From JBCBSS01 sp039819065 (GTDB lineage Bacteria; Bacteroidota; Bacteroidia; Cytophagales; Cyclobacteriaceae): a DNA stretch of 32,916 nucleotides. The notes under the pieces were generated by a model that saw only the letters and a program-made list of their open reading frames with translations, had not been told where the DNA came from and did no database searches. Below, piece after piece: positions 23,145 to 32,599 of this stretch (the stretch's first letter is position 1; every line of letters begins with the position of its first letter). The translations under genes were made by a program, and so were the position numbers. The stretch covers positions 1 to 32,916 of the forward strand of contig JBCBSS010000084.1 in NCBI GenBank assembly GCA_039819065.1. Direction: 5' to 3'.

Positions 23145-25403
23145 CTAGAAAAACAGGCTGATACCCGCTTTCAAAAAGAAAGGAGTTCCAGGCGTGAAAT
23201 GGATTTCAGAGACAGGTTCGGCTTCATTGAATAATCTTGACTCCGTATCAAACTGAGCTTCATTCCACTCACTATCCAATAGGTTTTCTACCGAAAGACT
23301 TAGGGCGAATTTCGGTTTCGAATAGTTCAATCTGGCATCCAGTAAAAAATAACCCTCGGCCACGACAGAATTGTCTTCATTGGCAGGGCGATCCGATATA
23401 TGGCGATATCTGAGGCTACCGTTTATGCCGTTGGTGAAATTGAAGCTCAAGCCACCGATAGTTGTAAATGTAGGAGCTAAGGGGATATTGTCCTGACCTT
23501 CACTTTCATCAAGCGCTCTAGGATCAGTTACATTCAGATCAAAATCTGCATACAACCAACTCACGAGTTGATATCTGGCAGAAACATCTATACCTCTTCT
23601 TCTAGTACGGCCACCAGGCTCGACTATCCCTGCATCACCCACGAAAACAAATTCCTGTTCAAGGTCAAGTATCCAAACTCCTACATCGAGAATCAGGTTA
23701 TCAACTGGTTTCCAGATAGTACCTAGATCGGCACCATAAGCCTGAGGAAGTATTTCCTCACCCCCTTGCGCTACCACAACACGAGCATCATTAGAATGGA
23801 AACCGATACCTGCCTTACCATATATGCTCATGCTCGGTCTCAGTTGATAGGTTGCACTAAGTTTAGGCGAGAAAACACCTTTGGTGACATTTTGTCTGTC
23901 AAAAGTAGTTTGAAGATTGTCTACATAGCTAAAATCGAAGTAGTCATATCTTAGCACTGCATTTACTGCCAGACGCTCACCGAAATCGAAGTCTTGACTC
24001 GCATAAGCACTCAGGTTAATTTGATCAACATCACCAAATGCCAGGTCTTCCAAGATTGTTCTACGATTCAGGGTTCTGGATAATCTTACATCATCGATGT
24101 TATCATATCTCCAGCTCACTCCAAATTCAGTATCTGCAATGGAGCTACCCAAATTAAAGTTTTTGGCATAAGTACCGTTATAGCCAAAAATAGATCGGTT
24201 TTCGCTTTGAGTAATCTGGTCGCCGTTCACAGGATCCTCTAGGAAAAAAGTAAAATTGGAAACGAGATTAAAGTCATACTGAGAATAGAAAAACTGATTT
24301 TTGAAAGACCCTCCATCGGTTAAATTCTTTGTGACAATAAAGTTCACATTAGTTCTACTTGTCTCGCCACCCTCAGTATCATCAATTGCTCCAAACCTGG
24401 AAATAGCACCACTTCTTACTGCTCGGTCTGGTATTTGACCAGAAGCATCCCATTTGCTATCGAAGTGCGAAACTGATGCAGTGACCCTTAAGTCACTTCC
24501 TATCACGTGGTCATAGTTTCCTTGAACATTTATTCTAGAGAAATTCTGATCGCTTTCAAAAAAACCATCTGAAACAAAAAACTCTCCAGCCATCCATGCG
24601 CTAGGTCTGTTCTGATTCTCAGAACCATCCAATAAATTAAACATACCAACTGTACGGAAAGTACCAAATTGACCTCCTTCCAGTTTGAACATACTCTTAT
24701 CCAAGCGTTTTTTGGTATTAAAAGCTACATTACCAGCGGTACTAAAATCTCCCGCGGAAGCTTTGTAAGGGCCTTTACTAAAGTCGACGCTCTCAATGGT
24801 TTCCGGAATTACAAAATGCAAATCTGAATAACCCTGGCCGTGAGAATGTGATACCATATTGACCGGCATACCGTCAACGGTCAAAGTGATATCAGTACCG
24901 TGATCAATATCGAAACCCCTTAAGAAGATCTGTTCAGCTTTTCCACCCCCGGCATGCTGTGCAATGAAAAGTCCCGGAACAATGCGAAGTACATCTTGTG
25001 AGGTATTGATCGGCCTAATCTGTATATCGTAATTAGATATACTTTTCACCGTTTCTGATTCTTCCGCGGACACAACGATATCAGCTAATCGCACATCACC
25101 AGGGGTCAATCTGAAATCTATTTCTAGGTGTTCATTCCTCAGGATATCTACCGATTTAACCATCGTTTCGAAACCGACATAGGAAACTTTCACTTCCTTG
25201 GTACCCGGTTCCACGGTGAGTTCATAATACCCGAATACATCTGTCACGGTCCCCTTGATGTCATCCACCGTAACGCTAGCGCCTGGAAGTGGGCTACCGG
25301 ATTGATCAAGTACTTTGCCCTTGATCACGGTGGAGTGAGCGTACAAAGTGTGGCTCAATAGTGAAAAAATCACTATTGCAAGTGTTTTAAAATTGTAAGT
25401 CAT
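23145..25403 (-). CDS. TonB-dependent outer-membrane receptor, probable metal uptake
   Basis: A 752-residue receptor. The signal peptide ends near L-Y-A-H-S (residue 23). Next is a carboxypeptidase-regulatory-like domain (about 27-105; G-S-P-L-P-G-A-S-V-T-V and G-Y-Y-E-L-T-V) and a plug domain (about 125-235) with I-F-L-R-G-F-D-I-D-H-G-T-D and a His-containing loop V-S-H-S-H-G-Q-G-Y near 184-192. A 22-strand barrel follows, ending in aromatic G-I-S-L-F-F. No SusD partner is adjacent, which argues against a glycan role. Its association with a His-rich small protein and a DUF4198 protein suggests uptake of a transition metal such as nickel, cobalt, zinc or copper. The metal is inferred from context. 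Confidence 0.88.
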   Translation of the reverse strand: MTYNFKTLAIVIFSLLSHTLYAHSTVIKGKVLDQSGSPLPGASVTVDDIKGTVTDVFGYYELTVEPGTKEVKVSYVGFETMVKSVDILRNEHLEIDFRLTPGDVRLADIVVSAEESETVKSISNYDIQIRPINTSQDVLRIVPGLFIAQHAGGGKAEQIFLRGFDIDHGTDITLTVDGMPVNMVSHSHGQGYSDLHFVIPETIESVDFSKGPYKASAGDFSTAGNVAFNTKKRLDKSMFKLEGGQFGTFRTVGMFNLLDGSENQNRPSAWMAGEFFVSDGFFESDQNFSRINVQGNYDHVIGSDLRVTASVSHFDSKWDASGQIPDRAVRSGAISRFGAIDDTEGGETSRTNVNFIVTKNLTDGGSFKNQFFYSQYDFNLVSNFTFFLEDPVNGDQITQSENRSIFGYNGTYAKNFNLGSSIADTEFGVSWRYDNIDDVRLSRTLNRRTILEDLAFGDVDQINLSAYASQDFDFGERLAVNAVLRYDYFDFSYVDNLQTTFDRQNVTKGVFSPKLSATYQLRPSMSIYGKAGIGFHSNDARVVVAQGGEEILPQAYGADLGTIWKPVDNLILDVGVWILDLEQEFVFVGDAGIVEPGGRTRRRGIDVSARYQLVSWLYADFDLNVTDPRALDESEGQDNIPLAPTFTTIGGLSFNFTNGINGSLRYRHISDRPANEDNSVVAEGYFLLDARLNYSKPKFALSLSVENLLDSEWNEAQFDTESRLFNEAEPVSEIHFTPGTPFFLKAGISLFF

Positions 25404-25557
25404 TTTGATTTTCAGTTAGGTTTTAGTTAAAGGTAGGCGTCATATTGACACCGAAGGTCTTAAGGTTTATTCCTGTCTTTAATCGTGAGATGTACGCAAT
25501 AGGCGTGCTGTCTGGATGTCGTATTTTATCCATTTTTAAAGCACAGCATACGATACA

Positions 25558-25914
25558 CTAAAGGATTGGAGGCGGTTTAATTGGGACGGCGGGCCAATCA
25601 ATTCTTGTCCCCTCGTATGCAATACAAATAAGCTCTTCTACAATTAGTTTTGGCTTCAGTTCAAGCGACGGAGAAACGAATGCGATTATTAAGATCAGGG
25701 TAGTACCTAGAGAAAGGCTTTCATCTTGACTGGCATTTTGAAGCTGCTCAAGTATATGATAATGGCTCTTAACATCGTGGTGCTCAACCTGATCTTCCTT
25801 GTTGAGGATTCTGGAAGCTCGATGAGACAAAAAATGAAGCCCTTCTAAAACTGGATTTCCAGTTAGAATGATCAAATAAAAAGATAAAATCAATATTGAA
25901 GCAGTCCTGATCAC
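25558..25914 (-). CDS. Small His-rich membrane protein upstream of the receptor
   Basis: A 118-residue frame starting at GTG (25914); no in-frame ATG gives a better start. The N-terminal hydrophobic segment (3-19) is a signal or anchor, and a second hydrophobic stretch lies at about 68-81. Between them is a His cluster, E-H-H-D-V-K-S-H-Y-H (44-53; His45, 46, 51, 53), which could bind a metal ion. The tail is Pro-rich (P-I-K-P-P-P-I-L). It has the same strand as the receptor, 154 bp upstream of it. The family is not recognised. Context suggests a metal-sensing or metal-handling role, with low certainty. The frame is supported by its hydrophobic layout and the flanking operator-like dyads. Confidence 0.55.
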   Translation of the reverse strand: MIRTASILILSFYLIILTGNPVLEGLHFLSHRASRILNKEDQVEHHDVKSHYHILEQLQNASQDESLSLGTTLILIIAFVSPSLELKPKLIVEELICIAYEGTRIDWPAVPIKPPPIL

Positions 25915-25915
25915 C

Positions 25916-25939
25916 TTATATGTTAAAAATCACATATAA
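25916..25939. promoter_or_regulatory. Dyad 1 upstream of the His-rich gene, operator candidate
   Basis: Inverted repeat TTATATGT (25916-25923) and ACATATAA (25932-25939), 8-nt spacer, directly before the GTG start. It could be an operator or a 5-prime mRNA hairpin hiding the start. Confidence 0.45.
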
Positions 25940-25941
25940 TT

Positions 25942-25961
25942 TTGCATTTTTAAAAATGCAA
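25942..25961. promoter_or_regulatory. Perfect 20-bp palindrome, operator candidate
   Basis: TTGCATTTTTAAAAATGCAA is fully self-complementary. Size, symmetry and position in front of metal-uptake genes fit a dimeric repressor site such as a Fur/Zur-type regulator. It does not match the standard Fur or Zur consensus, so the regulator is unknown. Confidence 0.5.
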
Positions 25962-26355
25962 CATAAGTAATTTTTCAAAACTACTTAAACAATATTTTTA
26001 AATTTTTTTAACATTAATCATTAATTTATATTTACTTATACCATTTAATAGTAATACTAAACTTTTCATTTTAACCTAATATTACTTTAGACCACTAATA
26101 TTAAAACAGACATAATTTAATTTTAAATTGTTTGAGCAGTATATAGCAGTTTGACTAATATCTAATCAAGAGTAGCCACCAATTCGATAGTGATACGTCG
26201 TAATAGCGGATAACGCCAATGGCTTGGCAATACGAATCATTTTTTTATTCCGATCCCGCTCGTCTTTCTTTAAATCTAAAATCATTATAAAATAGTTATA
26301 ATAATATTATATTGTGGGGTAAAATCATTAATTAACCTTACCAAATAAATGTAAA

Positions 26356-27153
26356 ATGAGAAGGACTTTTATTCTACTAGTCTGCTTTATAGTTTTATCA
26401 TCACATGAGCTTTTTCTGAAGACTTCAGCCTACTACTTAACTCCGAATGAAAACTCAGAACTGTTTGTATTCGAGGGCACCTTTGATGAGCGTAGCGGCT
26501 CTATTCCCTTCAAGTACATTGAAAAAGCAAGTGTGAACGGCCCATCATATGAATTCACCCCTACTAAGGATGATTATTACGAAAAAGACAGATCAACTTA
26601 CATGAAATATAAATCCGGCAAAACTGGCACTTATGTAGCAGGAGTATCTACTAAGTCCGTTGTAGGCAGGTCATCGGCCAAAGATTTCTTAGAATACCTA
26701 AAACACGAAGAATTTACTCACATCATCGAGGATAGAAAGAAAAAAGGCATTTCGGATAAACCTGCTTTTGAGAGAGCATCTAAGCACGTTAAGGCCGTCC
26801 TTCAAGTAGGAGATAAGAGAACAGATGACTATCAAAAGGTCTTGGGCTATCCAATTGAGTTTATTCCCCTTAGCAATCCATATGACGTTCATGAAGGCGA
26901 TGAACTTTCCTTTCAGTTGTTCTTACAAGGGAAGCCACTGCCTAATCAGACTGTTCACTTCAGCAGCAGATCAAAATCTGAAAGCCACTCCGGAGGTGAA
27001 AAGTCAACCGTAACTAATAAAGATGGAAAACTGACAGTCAAGCTCGAAGAAGCCGGCCAGTGGTATTTAGCCGCTGTGCACATGGTAGAAAGTGAAGACC
27101 CAAACCTTGATTATGAATCAACCTGGTGCACGATCACTTTTGAAATCAGGTAG
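26356..27153 (+). CDS. Exported DUF4198-type metal-related protein
   Basis: A 265-residue protein with a signal sequence (F-I-L-L-V-C-F-I-V-L-S-S). Directly after it comes S-H-E-L-F-L-K, the N-terminal His-containing motif of DUF4198/NikM-like proteins (usually H-x-h-W/F). Then Y-L-T-P-N-E-N-S-E-L and F-E-G-T-F-D-E, and a C-terminal Ig-like domain (about 180-265) with G-D-E-L-S-F-Q-L-F-L-Q-G-K-P-L-P-N-Q-T-V and G-Q-W-Y-L-A-A-V-H. Members accompany nickel and cobalt transporters and TonB receptors and are thought to act as periplasmic metal-uptake components. It is divergent from the His-rich gene and the receptor. The signal is close to the motif, so cleavage before the His is expected. Confidence 0.8.
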   Translation: MRRTFILLVCFIVLSSHELFLKTSAYYLTPNENSELFVFEGTFDERSGSIPFKYIEKASVNGPSYEFTPTKDDYYEKDRSTYMKYKSGKTGTYVAGVSTKSVVGRSSAKDFLEYLKHEEFTHIIEDRKKKGISDKPAFERASKHVKAVLQVGDKRTDDYQKVLGYPIEFIPLSNPYDVHEGDELSFQLFLQGKPLPNQTVHFSSRSKSESHSGGEKSTVTNKDGKLTVKLEEAGQWYLAAVHMVESEDPNLDYESTWCTITFEIR

Positions 27154-27573
27154 ATTTAAGATATATAAATAAACTGCAGTTTACCCTCCCATTCTGACCT
27201 AAATTGCCACTAGTTCTATTTGCGCTCTTTAAACGGAGAAAACTCTTAAGAGCATATGACTACAGGTTCAGTTATCGGTTGTTATCCTCAGAATCCTCTC
27301 TAGTAACTAGATTACTCAAAGTAATCTAGTTACTTTCTATACTTCAAGCACCTCCAAATTTTATCTGTTGTAAGGCATTTTTTGATTCGACTACTCCCAG
27401 ATCGGTTATCCAGTATAAAACGCCAAACAGCTTACCGAATCAACTCCGCTAAATACAATTCAAAGTCAAAATTGTCATTTTGACGATGCGATCCAACCCA
27501 ACGAGGAATTACTTCTATCTTCTTCAATACCAAAAATTAATCAAAAGAATTGAACCAAATCCCATGTTAAACC
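27154..27573. other. Intergenic region before the large glycoside hydrolase gene
   Basis: Contains one strong hairpin (27302-27334). The remaining sequence up to the start at 27574 shows no gene, no A-F repeat and no clear promoter box. Confidence 0.6.
27302..27334 (+). terminator. Perfect 15-bp hairpin, likely terminator after DUF4198 gene
   Basis: Arms AGTAACTAGATTACT (27302-27316) and AGTAATCTAGTTACT (27320-27334) with loop CAA. The following TTCTATACTT is only a partial U-tract, and the hairpin is about 150 bp past the stop, so the role is likely but not certain. Confidence 0.55.
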
Positions 27574-30500
27574 ATGCAAACCATGATCGACTTTTACACC
27601 AGAAAACGAGCCAGATTTTTGATGCTGGCATTGTTATTTTTTTATTGGCTGCCTAACGTTCAGGCCCAATCGATTACCAGCTTTACCCTCGTGGATGCTA
27701 CCGCTGATAGCGATATCTCAACGCTATCGGAAGGTGATGTGATCAATCTACCTGATTTATCCACCGGTTCTATCAACATCAGAGCAGATGTATCACAACC
27801 TGTAGGAAGTGTATCTTTTTTTATCAATGGCGCATTAGAAAGAACCGAGAATGTAGCTCCCTATGCCATCGGTGGAGACAACAGTGGCAATTACCTGAAT
27901 TGGGCTCCAACACTCGGTACTATTGAAATCAGCGCATTGGCCTACTCAGGGGCTCAGGCAACTGGTACGGTCCTGGATACGGCCGTGGTGAATGTCACAT
28001 TCAGTAATGAGCCAGGGGAAATACTGGTAACGGACCTGGCATTCATAAACTGCCCTACCGCTCCTCTTTCAGTTGGAGACACTATTGATTTGGATGTTTT
28101 AATCACACCGAGCAATGCCACTAACCAGACCATCGCTTTCACCGCCAGTGATGGCACCAGCGTAGATTTCTTAAGTGGTGAATTTATCGCTTCTGCGCCT
28201 GGGGTAATTACAGTTACCGCTACAAGTTTTAGTGATGGGTCAGTTTCTGATCAGTGTGTCATTACTATAGAAGAACCGGAAATCATTGTCACCGATGTTT
28301 CATTTATAAACTGCCCTACCGCTCCTCTTTCGGTTGGAGATACTATTGATCTGGATGTTTTAATCACACCGAGTAATGCCACTAACCAGACCATCGCTTT
28401 CACCGCCAGTGATGGCACCAGCGTCGATTTCTTAAGTGGTGAATTTATTGCTTCAGCACCTGGGGTCATTACTGTTACCGCCACAAGCTTTAGCGATGGG
28501 TCAGTTTCTGATCAGTGTATCATTACCATAGAAGAACCGGAAATTCTGGTAACGGATGTTTCCTTTATCAACTGCCCTACCGCTCCTCTTTCCATTGGTG
28601 CTACTGTTGATTTGGACGTTTTAATCACGCCAAGTAACGCCACCAATCAAACCATCGCTTTCACCGCCAGTGATGGTACCAGCGTAGATTTCTTGAGTGG
28701 TGAGTTTATAGCCTCAGCTCCTGGAACAATTACGGTCACCGCGACGAGTTTCAGCGATGGTGCAGTATCAGACCAATGTGTGATCACTATAGCGGAGCCA
28801 GACCGCTTTGACCCTTATTCTACCATACAGGCTGAAGACTTTTCCGGCCAAAATGGCGTGCAACTGGCCGGTAGCGGAAATCGCGTCGGTTTCATCAACA
28901 ACAACGATTTCATTCGTTTCGACAATGTAGAATTTGGCAGGGGACCGGTTGCTGGTACCATCATGGTCTCTAGCAATACTAATGGCGGAACAATCGAGTT
29001 CAGGACCGGCAGCGAAACGGGACTCTTGATTGCGACGGCCACTGTGACTAACACTGGTGGGTGGGGAACATTCCAGCCATTTGCTATAAACGTGGTAGAC
29101 CCTGACAGCTATGCTAACGGAACGGTATTCCTTGGCACAGAAGACCTGTTCTTAGTCTTCAAAGGTGGGTCTGGCTTCTTACTTGATGTTGATGAATTCA
29201 TCTTCGAATCCTCAGATATCATTGTAACAGATCTGAACTTCATCAATTGCCCTACAACTCCATTGAATGTAGGAGATTTCATTGACCTGGATGTAGAGCT
29301 TATACCAGCCAATGCCGTAAACCAGATCGTGGCCTTCACTGCGAGCGACGGCTTGAGCGTTGATTTCCTTAGCGGCGAGTTTACCGCTTCAGCTCCAGGC
29401 CAGATCACGGTCACAGCCACCAGCTTCAGCAATGGTGCCGTATCAGATCAATGTGTAATTGATATCAACGATACCATTCCGCCGGGAGTACCATCATCAC
29501 TCGTAGGGACTGCTGTATCACAGGGCATCGTAGACCTAAGCTGGACCAGTGGTGTAGGAAGTGCTACTACTTTTGAGATAGAAAGGAGCTTTGATGCTTT
29601 TGTGACTAATCCGACATGGACAATCCTAGCAACTGTTCCAGGTTCTCAAACTGCTTTCACCGACAGTACTTTTACGCTGGAAGAATACGGGCTATACAGG
29701 GTCCGAGCAGTTAATAATGTAGGTGCTTCTGATTATTCAAATGAAATTACAGTTTCTAATATCCCACTACCTCCTACCAACCTCACCGCTTCTAATATCA
29801 CCACCAACAGTTTCACCCTTTCATGGGATGAACCACCTTATGGTAACGATTATTTGGTAGAATTCACTACCAGTTTAGACAGTGGGTTCCAATTCCTGGA
29901 TGCGCTGTATTTTGGTTATACAGACTTCAATTATGGTGGCTTCGAGGCAGGCACTACTTATTTCGTTAGAATGCGGACAAACTTCGATGGTATTCCTTCG
30001 GCTTGGTCTGCTATTCTACAAGTAGATATCTTACCTGACGGGCAATCAGTGGAAAGCCTAATATTGATCAATGCAGATAGCGATCAGGACATCGGTCCGT
30101 TACAAGAAGGAGATACATTGAATTTATTCTATCTACCCACTAGCAACCTCAACGTAAGGGCAGAAACGAATCCGGACAGTGTTGGAAGTGTTGGTTTCGG
30201 ATATAACGGAGATCCTAATTTTTCTACCGAGAATATGCTGCCCTATGCCCTCGCAGGAGATACGCAAGGTGATTACAAACCTTGGACACCTGCGTTAGGG
30301 AATAATACATTGACGGCAACACCTTATTCTGGCGCCAACAGGGGTGGTGTACCGGGCACTTCAGCGACTGTCAATTTCTTTGTAGTAGACCAAGACACCA
30401 CCACAACTCCTCCCGACACTACTTCATTGCCACCGGCTAAAATCACCGGAGAGCTCAAAAAATGGCACAAGGTCACTGTCTCGTTTGAAGGTACGCCGAC

Positions 30501-32547
30501 CAGTGAATCAGATGCTGATAATCCTTTCACCAACTATCGGCTGAATGTCACCTTTACCAATGGCAGCAAGTCGTACACGGTGCCTGGATTCTACGCTGCA
30601 GATGGTAATGCTGCCAATACTTCCGCTACCTCGGGCAACATCTGGCAAGTCCATTTCTCACCAGATGAGATCGGCACATGGACTTATGTGGCTTCTTTTA
30701 GAACAGGTTCAGATATCGCCATTTCAACCGATCCGTTGGCAGGTACGCCTGTCCAATTCGACGGAGAAACAGGATCATTCGATATTCTACCCTCAGACAA
30801 AACCGGTAGGGATTTTAGGGCAACTGGTAGGTTGGAATATGTAGGTGAGCATTACCTTAGATTTGCAGAAAGCGGTGATTACTTCTTTAAAGTGGGAGCT
30901 GACGCCCCAGAAAACACCTTCGCATATGAAGACTTCGATGCTACCCCCAATGCCGGTGGCAGAAGAAAAAGCTGGTCGCTGCATGCCAATGACTTTGACC
31001 TAAGTGATGCAGGAGCTTACACCTGGGGCGGCGTGACCGCCGACAGTGCTAGGGCCAATGGCCGAGCGTTACTGGGTGCAATTAACTATCTGGCTGGTGA
31101 AGGCATGAACGTCTTCTCGTTCCTCACCTTTAGTTTGGACGGCGACGACGACAATGTCTATCCTCACCTCCAAATTTCTAGTGGTGCCAACAACTGGAAC
31201 AGCGTGCATCACGATCGCTTTGATGTATCGAAGATGGCACAGTGGGAACAGATTCTATCCTATGCAGATAAGAAAGGGGTTTACATGCACTTCAAAACCC
31301 AGGAAACAGAGAATGATCAAAGGATGGACGGCGGCCAGCTCGGTCGAGAAAGAAAACTGTACTATCGCGAATTGATTGCTAGGTTTGGCCACCACCTGGC
31401 TTTGAACTGGAACCTCGGTGAAGAGAATGACATCTGGCAAGAGCTAAGCGACCCCAACAACGATATTGTCAGGTCTTATGCGCAGTACATTCGTGATGTT
31501 GATCCCTATGATCACAATATTGTCATCCATACCTATCCAGGCCAGCAGGATGAAGTGTATGATCCTTTACTTGGAGCAACTTCAGAGTTAACAGGAGCAT
31601 CCGTGCAGACTGGCGTAGGCAACGTGCACCGCGACGTCAAAAAATGGGTGGAAGACTCCAGAGCTTCTGGCAAGAAATGGGTTGTGGCCAACGATGAGCA
31701 AGGCGGAGCGAATAGCGGCGTAACGGTTGATGCCGCTTACCCTGATAACTTATTGCCTGAAAACAGAGGTGTAGCTGATAACCGGGAGGCGGTACGTCAC
31801 CAAGTGCTATGGGGCACACTGATGGCTGGTGGAGCCGGTGTAGAATACTATTATGGCTACCAAACCGGTTGTGATGACCTTGACTGTCAGGATCACAGGA
31901 CACGTCAAACGAAATGGGATGACGCCCGACAGGCATTGAACTTCTTTAATACATACTTACAGCCTCATGCTGCTCAGATGGTGAGTGCAGATCAACTTAC
32001 TGCTGATAATCAAGACTATGTCTTCGCGCAGGTAGGTACTATCTATGCCATTTACAGGTCTAATGGAGGAGCCACTAACCTGGATTTGAGTAGTCAAACC
32101 GGTACCTTCGAAGTCAAATGGTACGATCCTAGAAATGGTGGCGGCTTACAAGATGGAACGGTAACTACGGTGAGTGGAGGTAGCTCAGCATCCATTGGCT
32201 TACCACCTTCAAGTACTTCTGAAGATTGGGTGGCGCTAATTGCAAACCAAGGTAACAACAGTACCAGTGCGAGAATCACAGAAGACCTTTCATCAAAATC
32301 AACACAAATAACAGCAGAGGATATGACCTATTACCCGAATCCAGTACGTAGTGTATTGCATTTGAATTTTAAAGCAGAATCTCCCGCTATCGTGATCATA
32401 CGTGACCTCAGCGGCAGGCGATTAAAGGCCATCAGCACCGAAGGTACTAATGCAGAAATCGATATGGGTACGTTGAAAAGCGGATTCTACCTGATGGAGG
32501 TAGAACAAGCGGGCAAAATAGGAACCGTCAGAATATATAAGGAGTAG
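27574..32547 (+). CDS. Modular T9SS-secreted glycoside hydrolase with DUF5060 and CBM6
   Basis: A 1657-residue secreted enzyme. Domains in order: signal peptide (to about 32, Q-A-Q); beta module X (about 33-147); three Ig-like (BIG-2) repeats of exactly 87 residues (150-236, 237-323, 324-410); CBM6-like domain (about 411-548; Q-A-E-D-F-S and G-F-L-L-D-V-D-E-F); a fourth diverged Ig repeat (549-635); two FN3 domains (about 636-828); a second module X (about 829-945); DUF5060 N-terminal domain (about 955-1075); a TIM-barrel catalytic domain (about 1075-1465); a collagen-binding-like C-terminal sandwich (about 1465-1560); a T9SS type A sorting domain (about 1580-1657; Y-Y-P-N-P-V and G-F-Y-L-M-E-V). 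Candidate clan GH-A carboxylates are Glu1283/Glu1284 in W-N-L-G-E-E-N and Glu1375 in V-A-N-D-E-Q-G. The substrate is unknown; a marine polysaccharide is likely. An upstream ATG pair (27574, 27583) makes the exact start slightly uncertain. Confidence 0.88.
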   Translation: MQTMIDFYTRKRARFLMLALLFFYWLPNVQAQSITSFTLVDATADSDISTLSEGDVINLPDLSTGSINIRADVSQPVGSVSFFINGALERTENVAPYAIGGDNSGNYLNWAPTLGTIEISALAYSGAQATGTVLDTAVVNVTFSNEPGEILVTDLAFINCPTAPLSVGDTIDLDVLITPSNATNQTIAFTASDGTSVDFLSGEFIASAPGVITVTATSFSDGSVSDQCVITIEEPEIIVTDVSFINCPTAPLSVGDTIDLDVLITPSNATNQTIAFTASDGTSVDFLSGEFIASAPGVITVTATSFSDGSVSDQCIITIEEPEILVTDVSFINCPTAPLSIGATVDLDVLITPSNATNQTIAFTASDGTSVDFLSGEFIASAPGTITVTATSFSDGAVSDQCVITIAEPDRFDPYSTIQAEDFSGQNGVQLAGSGNRVGFINNNDFIRFDNVEFGRGPVAGTIMVSSNTNGGTIEFRTGSETGLLIATATVTNTGGWGTFQPFAINVVDPDSYANGTVFLGTEDLFLVFKGGSGFLLDVDEFIFESSDIIVTDLNFINCPTTPLNVGDFIDLDVELIPANAVNQIVAFTASDGLSVDFLSGEFTASAPGQITVTATSFSNGAVSDQCVIDINDTIPPGVPSSLVGTAVSQGIVDLSWTSGVGSATTFEIERSFDAFVTNPTWTILATVPGSQTAFTDSTFTLEEYGLYRVRAVNNVGASDYSNEITVSNIPLPPTNLTASNITTNSFTLSWDEPPYGNDYLVEFTTSLDSGFQFLDALYFGYTDFNYGGFEAGTTYFVRMRTNFDGIPSAWSAILQVDILPDGQSVESLILINADSDQDIGPLQEGDTLNLFYLPTSNLNVRAETNPDSVGSVGFGYNGDPNFSTENMLPYALAGDTQGDYKPWTPALGNNTLTATPYSGANRGGVPGTSATVNFFVVDQDTTTTPPDTTSLPPAKITGELKKWHKVTVSFEGTPTSESDADNPFTNYRLNVTFTNGSKSYTVPGFYAADGNAANTSATSGNIWQVHFSPDEIGTWTYVASFRTGSDIAISTDPLAGTPVQFDGETGSFDILPSDKTGRDFRATGRLEYVGEHYLRFAESGDYFFKVGADAPENTFAYEDFDATPNAGGRRKSWSLHANDFDLSDAGAYTWGGVTADSARANGRALLGAINYLAGEGMNVFSFLTFSLDGDDDNVYPHLQISSGANNWNSVHHDRFDVSKMAQWEQILSYADKKGVYMHFKTQETENDQRMDGGQLGRERKLYYRELIARFGHHLALNWNLGEENDIWQELSDPNNDIVRSYAQYIRDVDPYDHNIVIHTYPGQQDEVYDPLLGATSELTGASVQTGVGNVHRDVKKWVEDSRASGKKWVVANDEQGGANSGVTVDAAYPDNLLPENRGVADNREAVRHQVLWGTLMAGGAGVEYYYGYQTGCDDLDCQDHRTRQTKWDDARQALNFFNTYLQPHAAQMVSADQLTADNQDYVFAQVGTIYAIYRSNGGATNLDLSSQTGTFEVKWYDPRNGGGLQDGTVTTVSGGSSASIGLPPSSTSEDWVALIANQGNNSTSARITEDLSSKSTQITAEDMTYYPNPVRSVLHLNFKAESPAIVIIRDLSGRRLKAISTEGTNAEIDMGTLKSGFYLMEVEQAGKIGTVRIYKE
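28021..28803 (+). repeat. Three tandem 261-bp repeats inside the hydrolase gene
   Basis: Units start at 28021, 28282 and 28543, each 261 bp (87 codons). Units 1 and 2 differ at 4 of 87 residues; units 2 and 3 at 9. A fourth, more diverged unit begins at 29218 after the CBM6-like domain. Confidence 0.92.
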
Positions 32548-32599
32548 TGGTGTAGTCCACAGCGAATTGCAATAAGACCTGATAAACTACGGGCGATTA

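Larger units (their letters stand above)
25915..26355. other. AT-rich divergent region between the His-rich gene and the DUF4198 gene
   Basis: A 441-bp, strongly AT-rich spacer carrying promoters in both directions. Two dyads sit next to the minus-strand gene (25916-25939 and 25942-25961). Further right I see no repeat or gene, and no clear promoter box for the plus-strand gene. Confidence 0.6.

Noticed and set aside
29109..29432. 107-codon open frame on the minus strand, with similar frames at 27954-28157 and 28251-28484
   Set aside because: These arise repeatedly because the 261-bp coding repeats have the same open antisense frame; they are shadows of the hydrolase gene.
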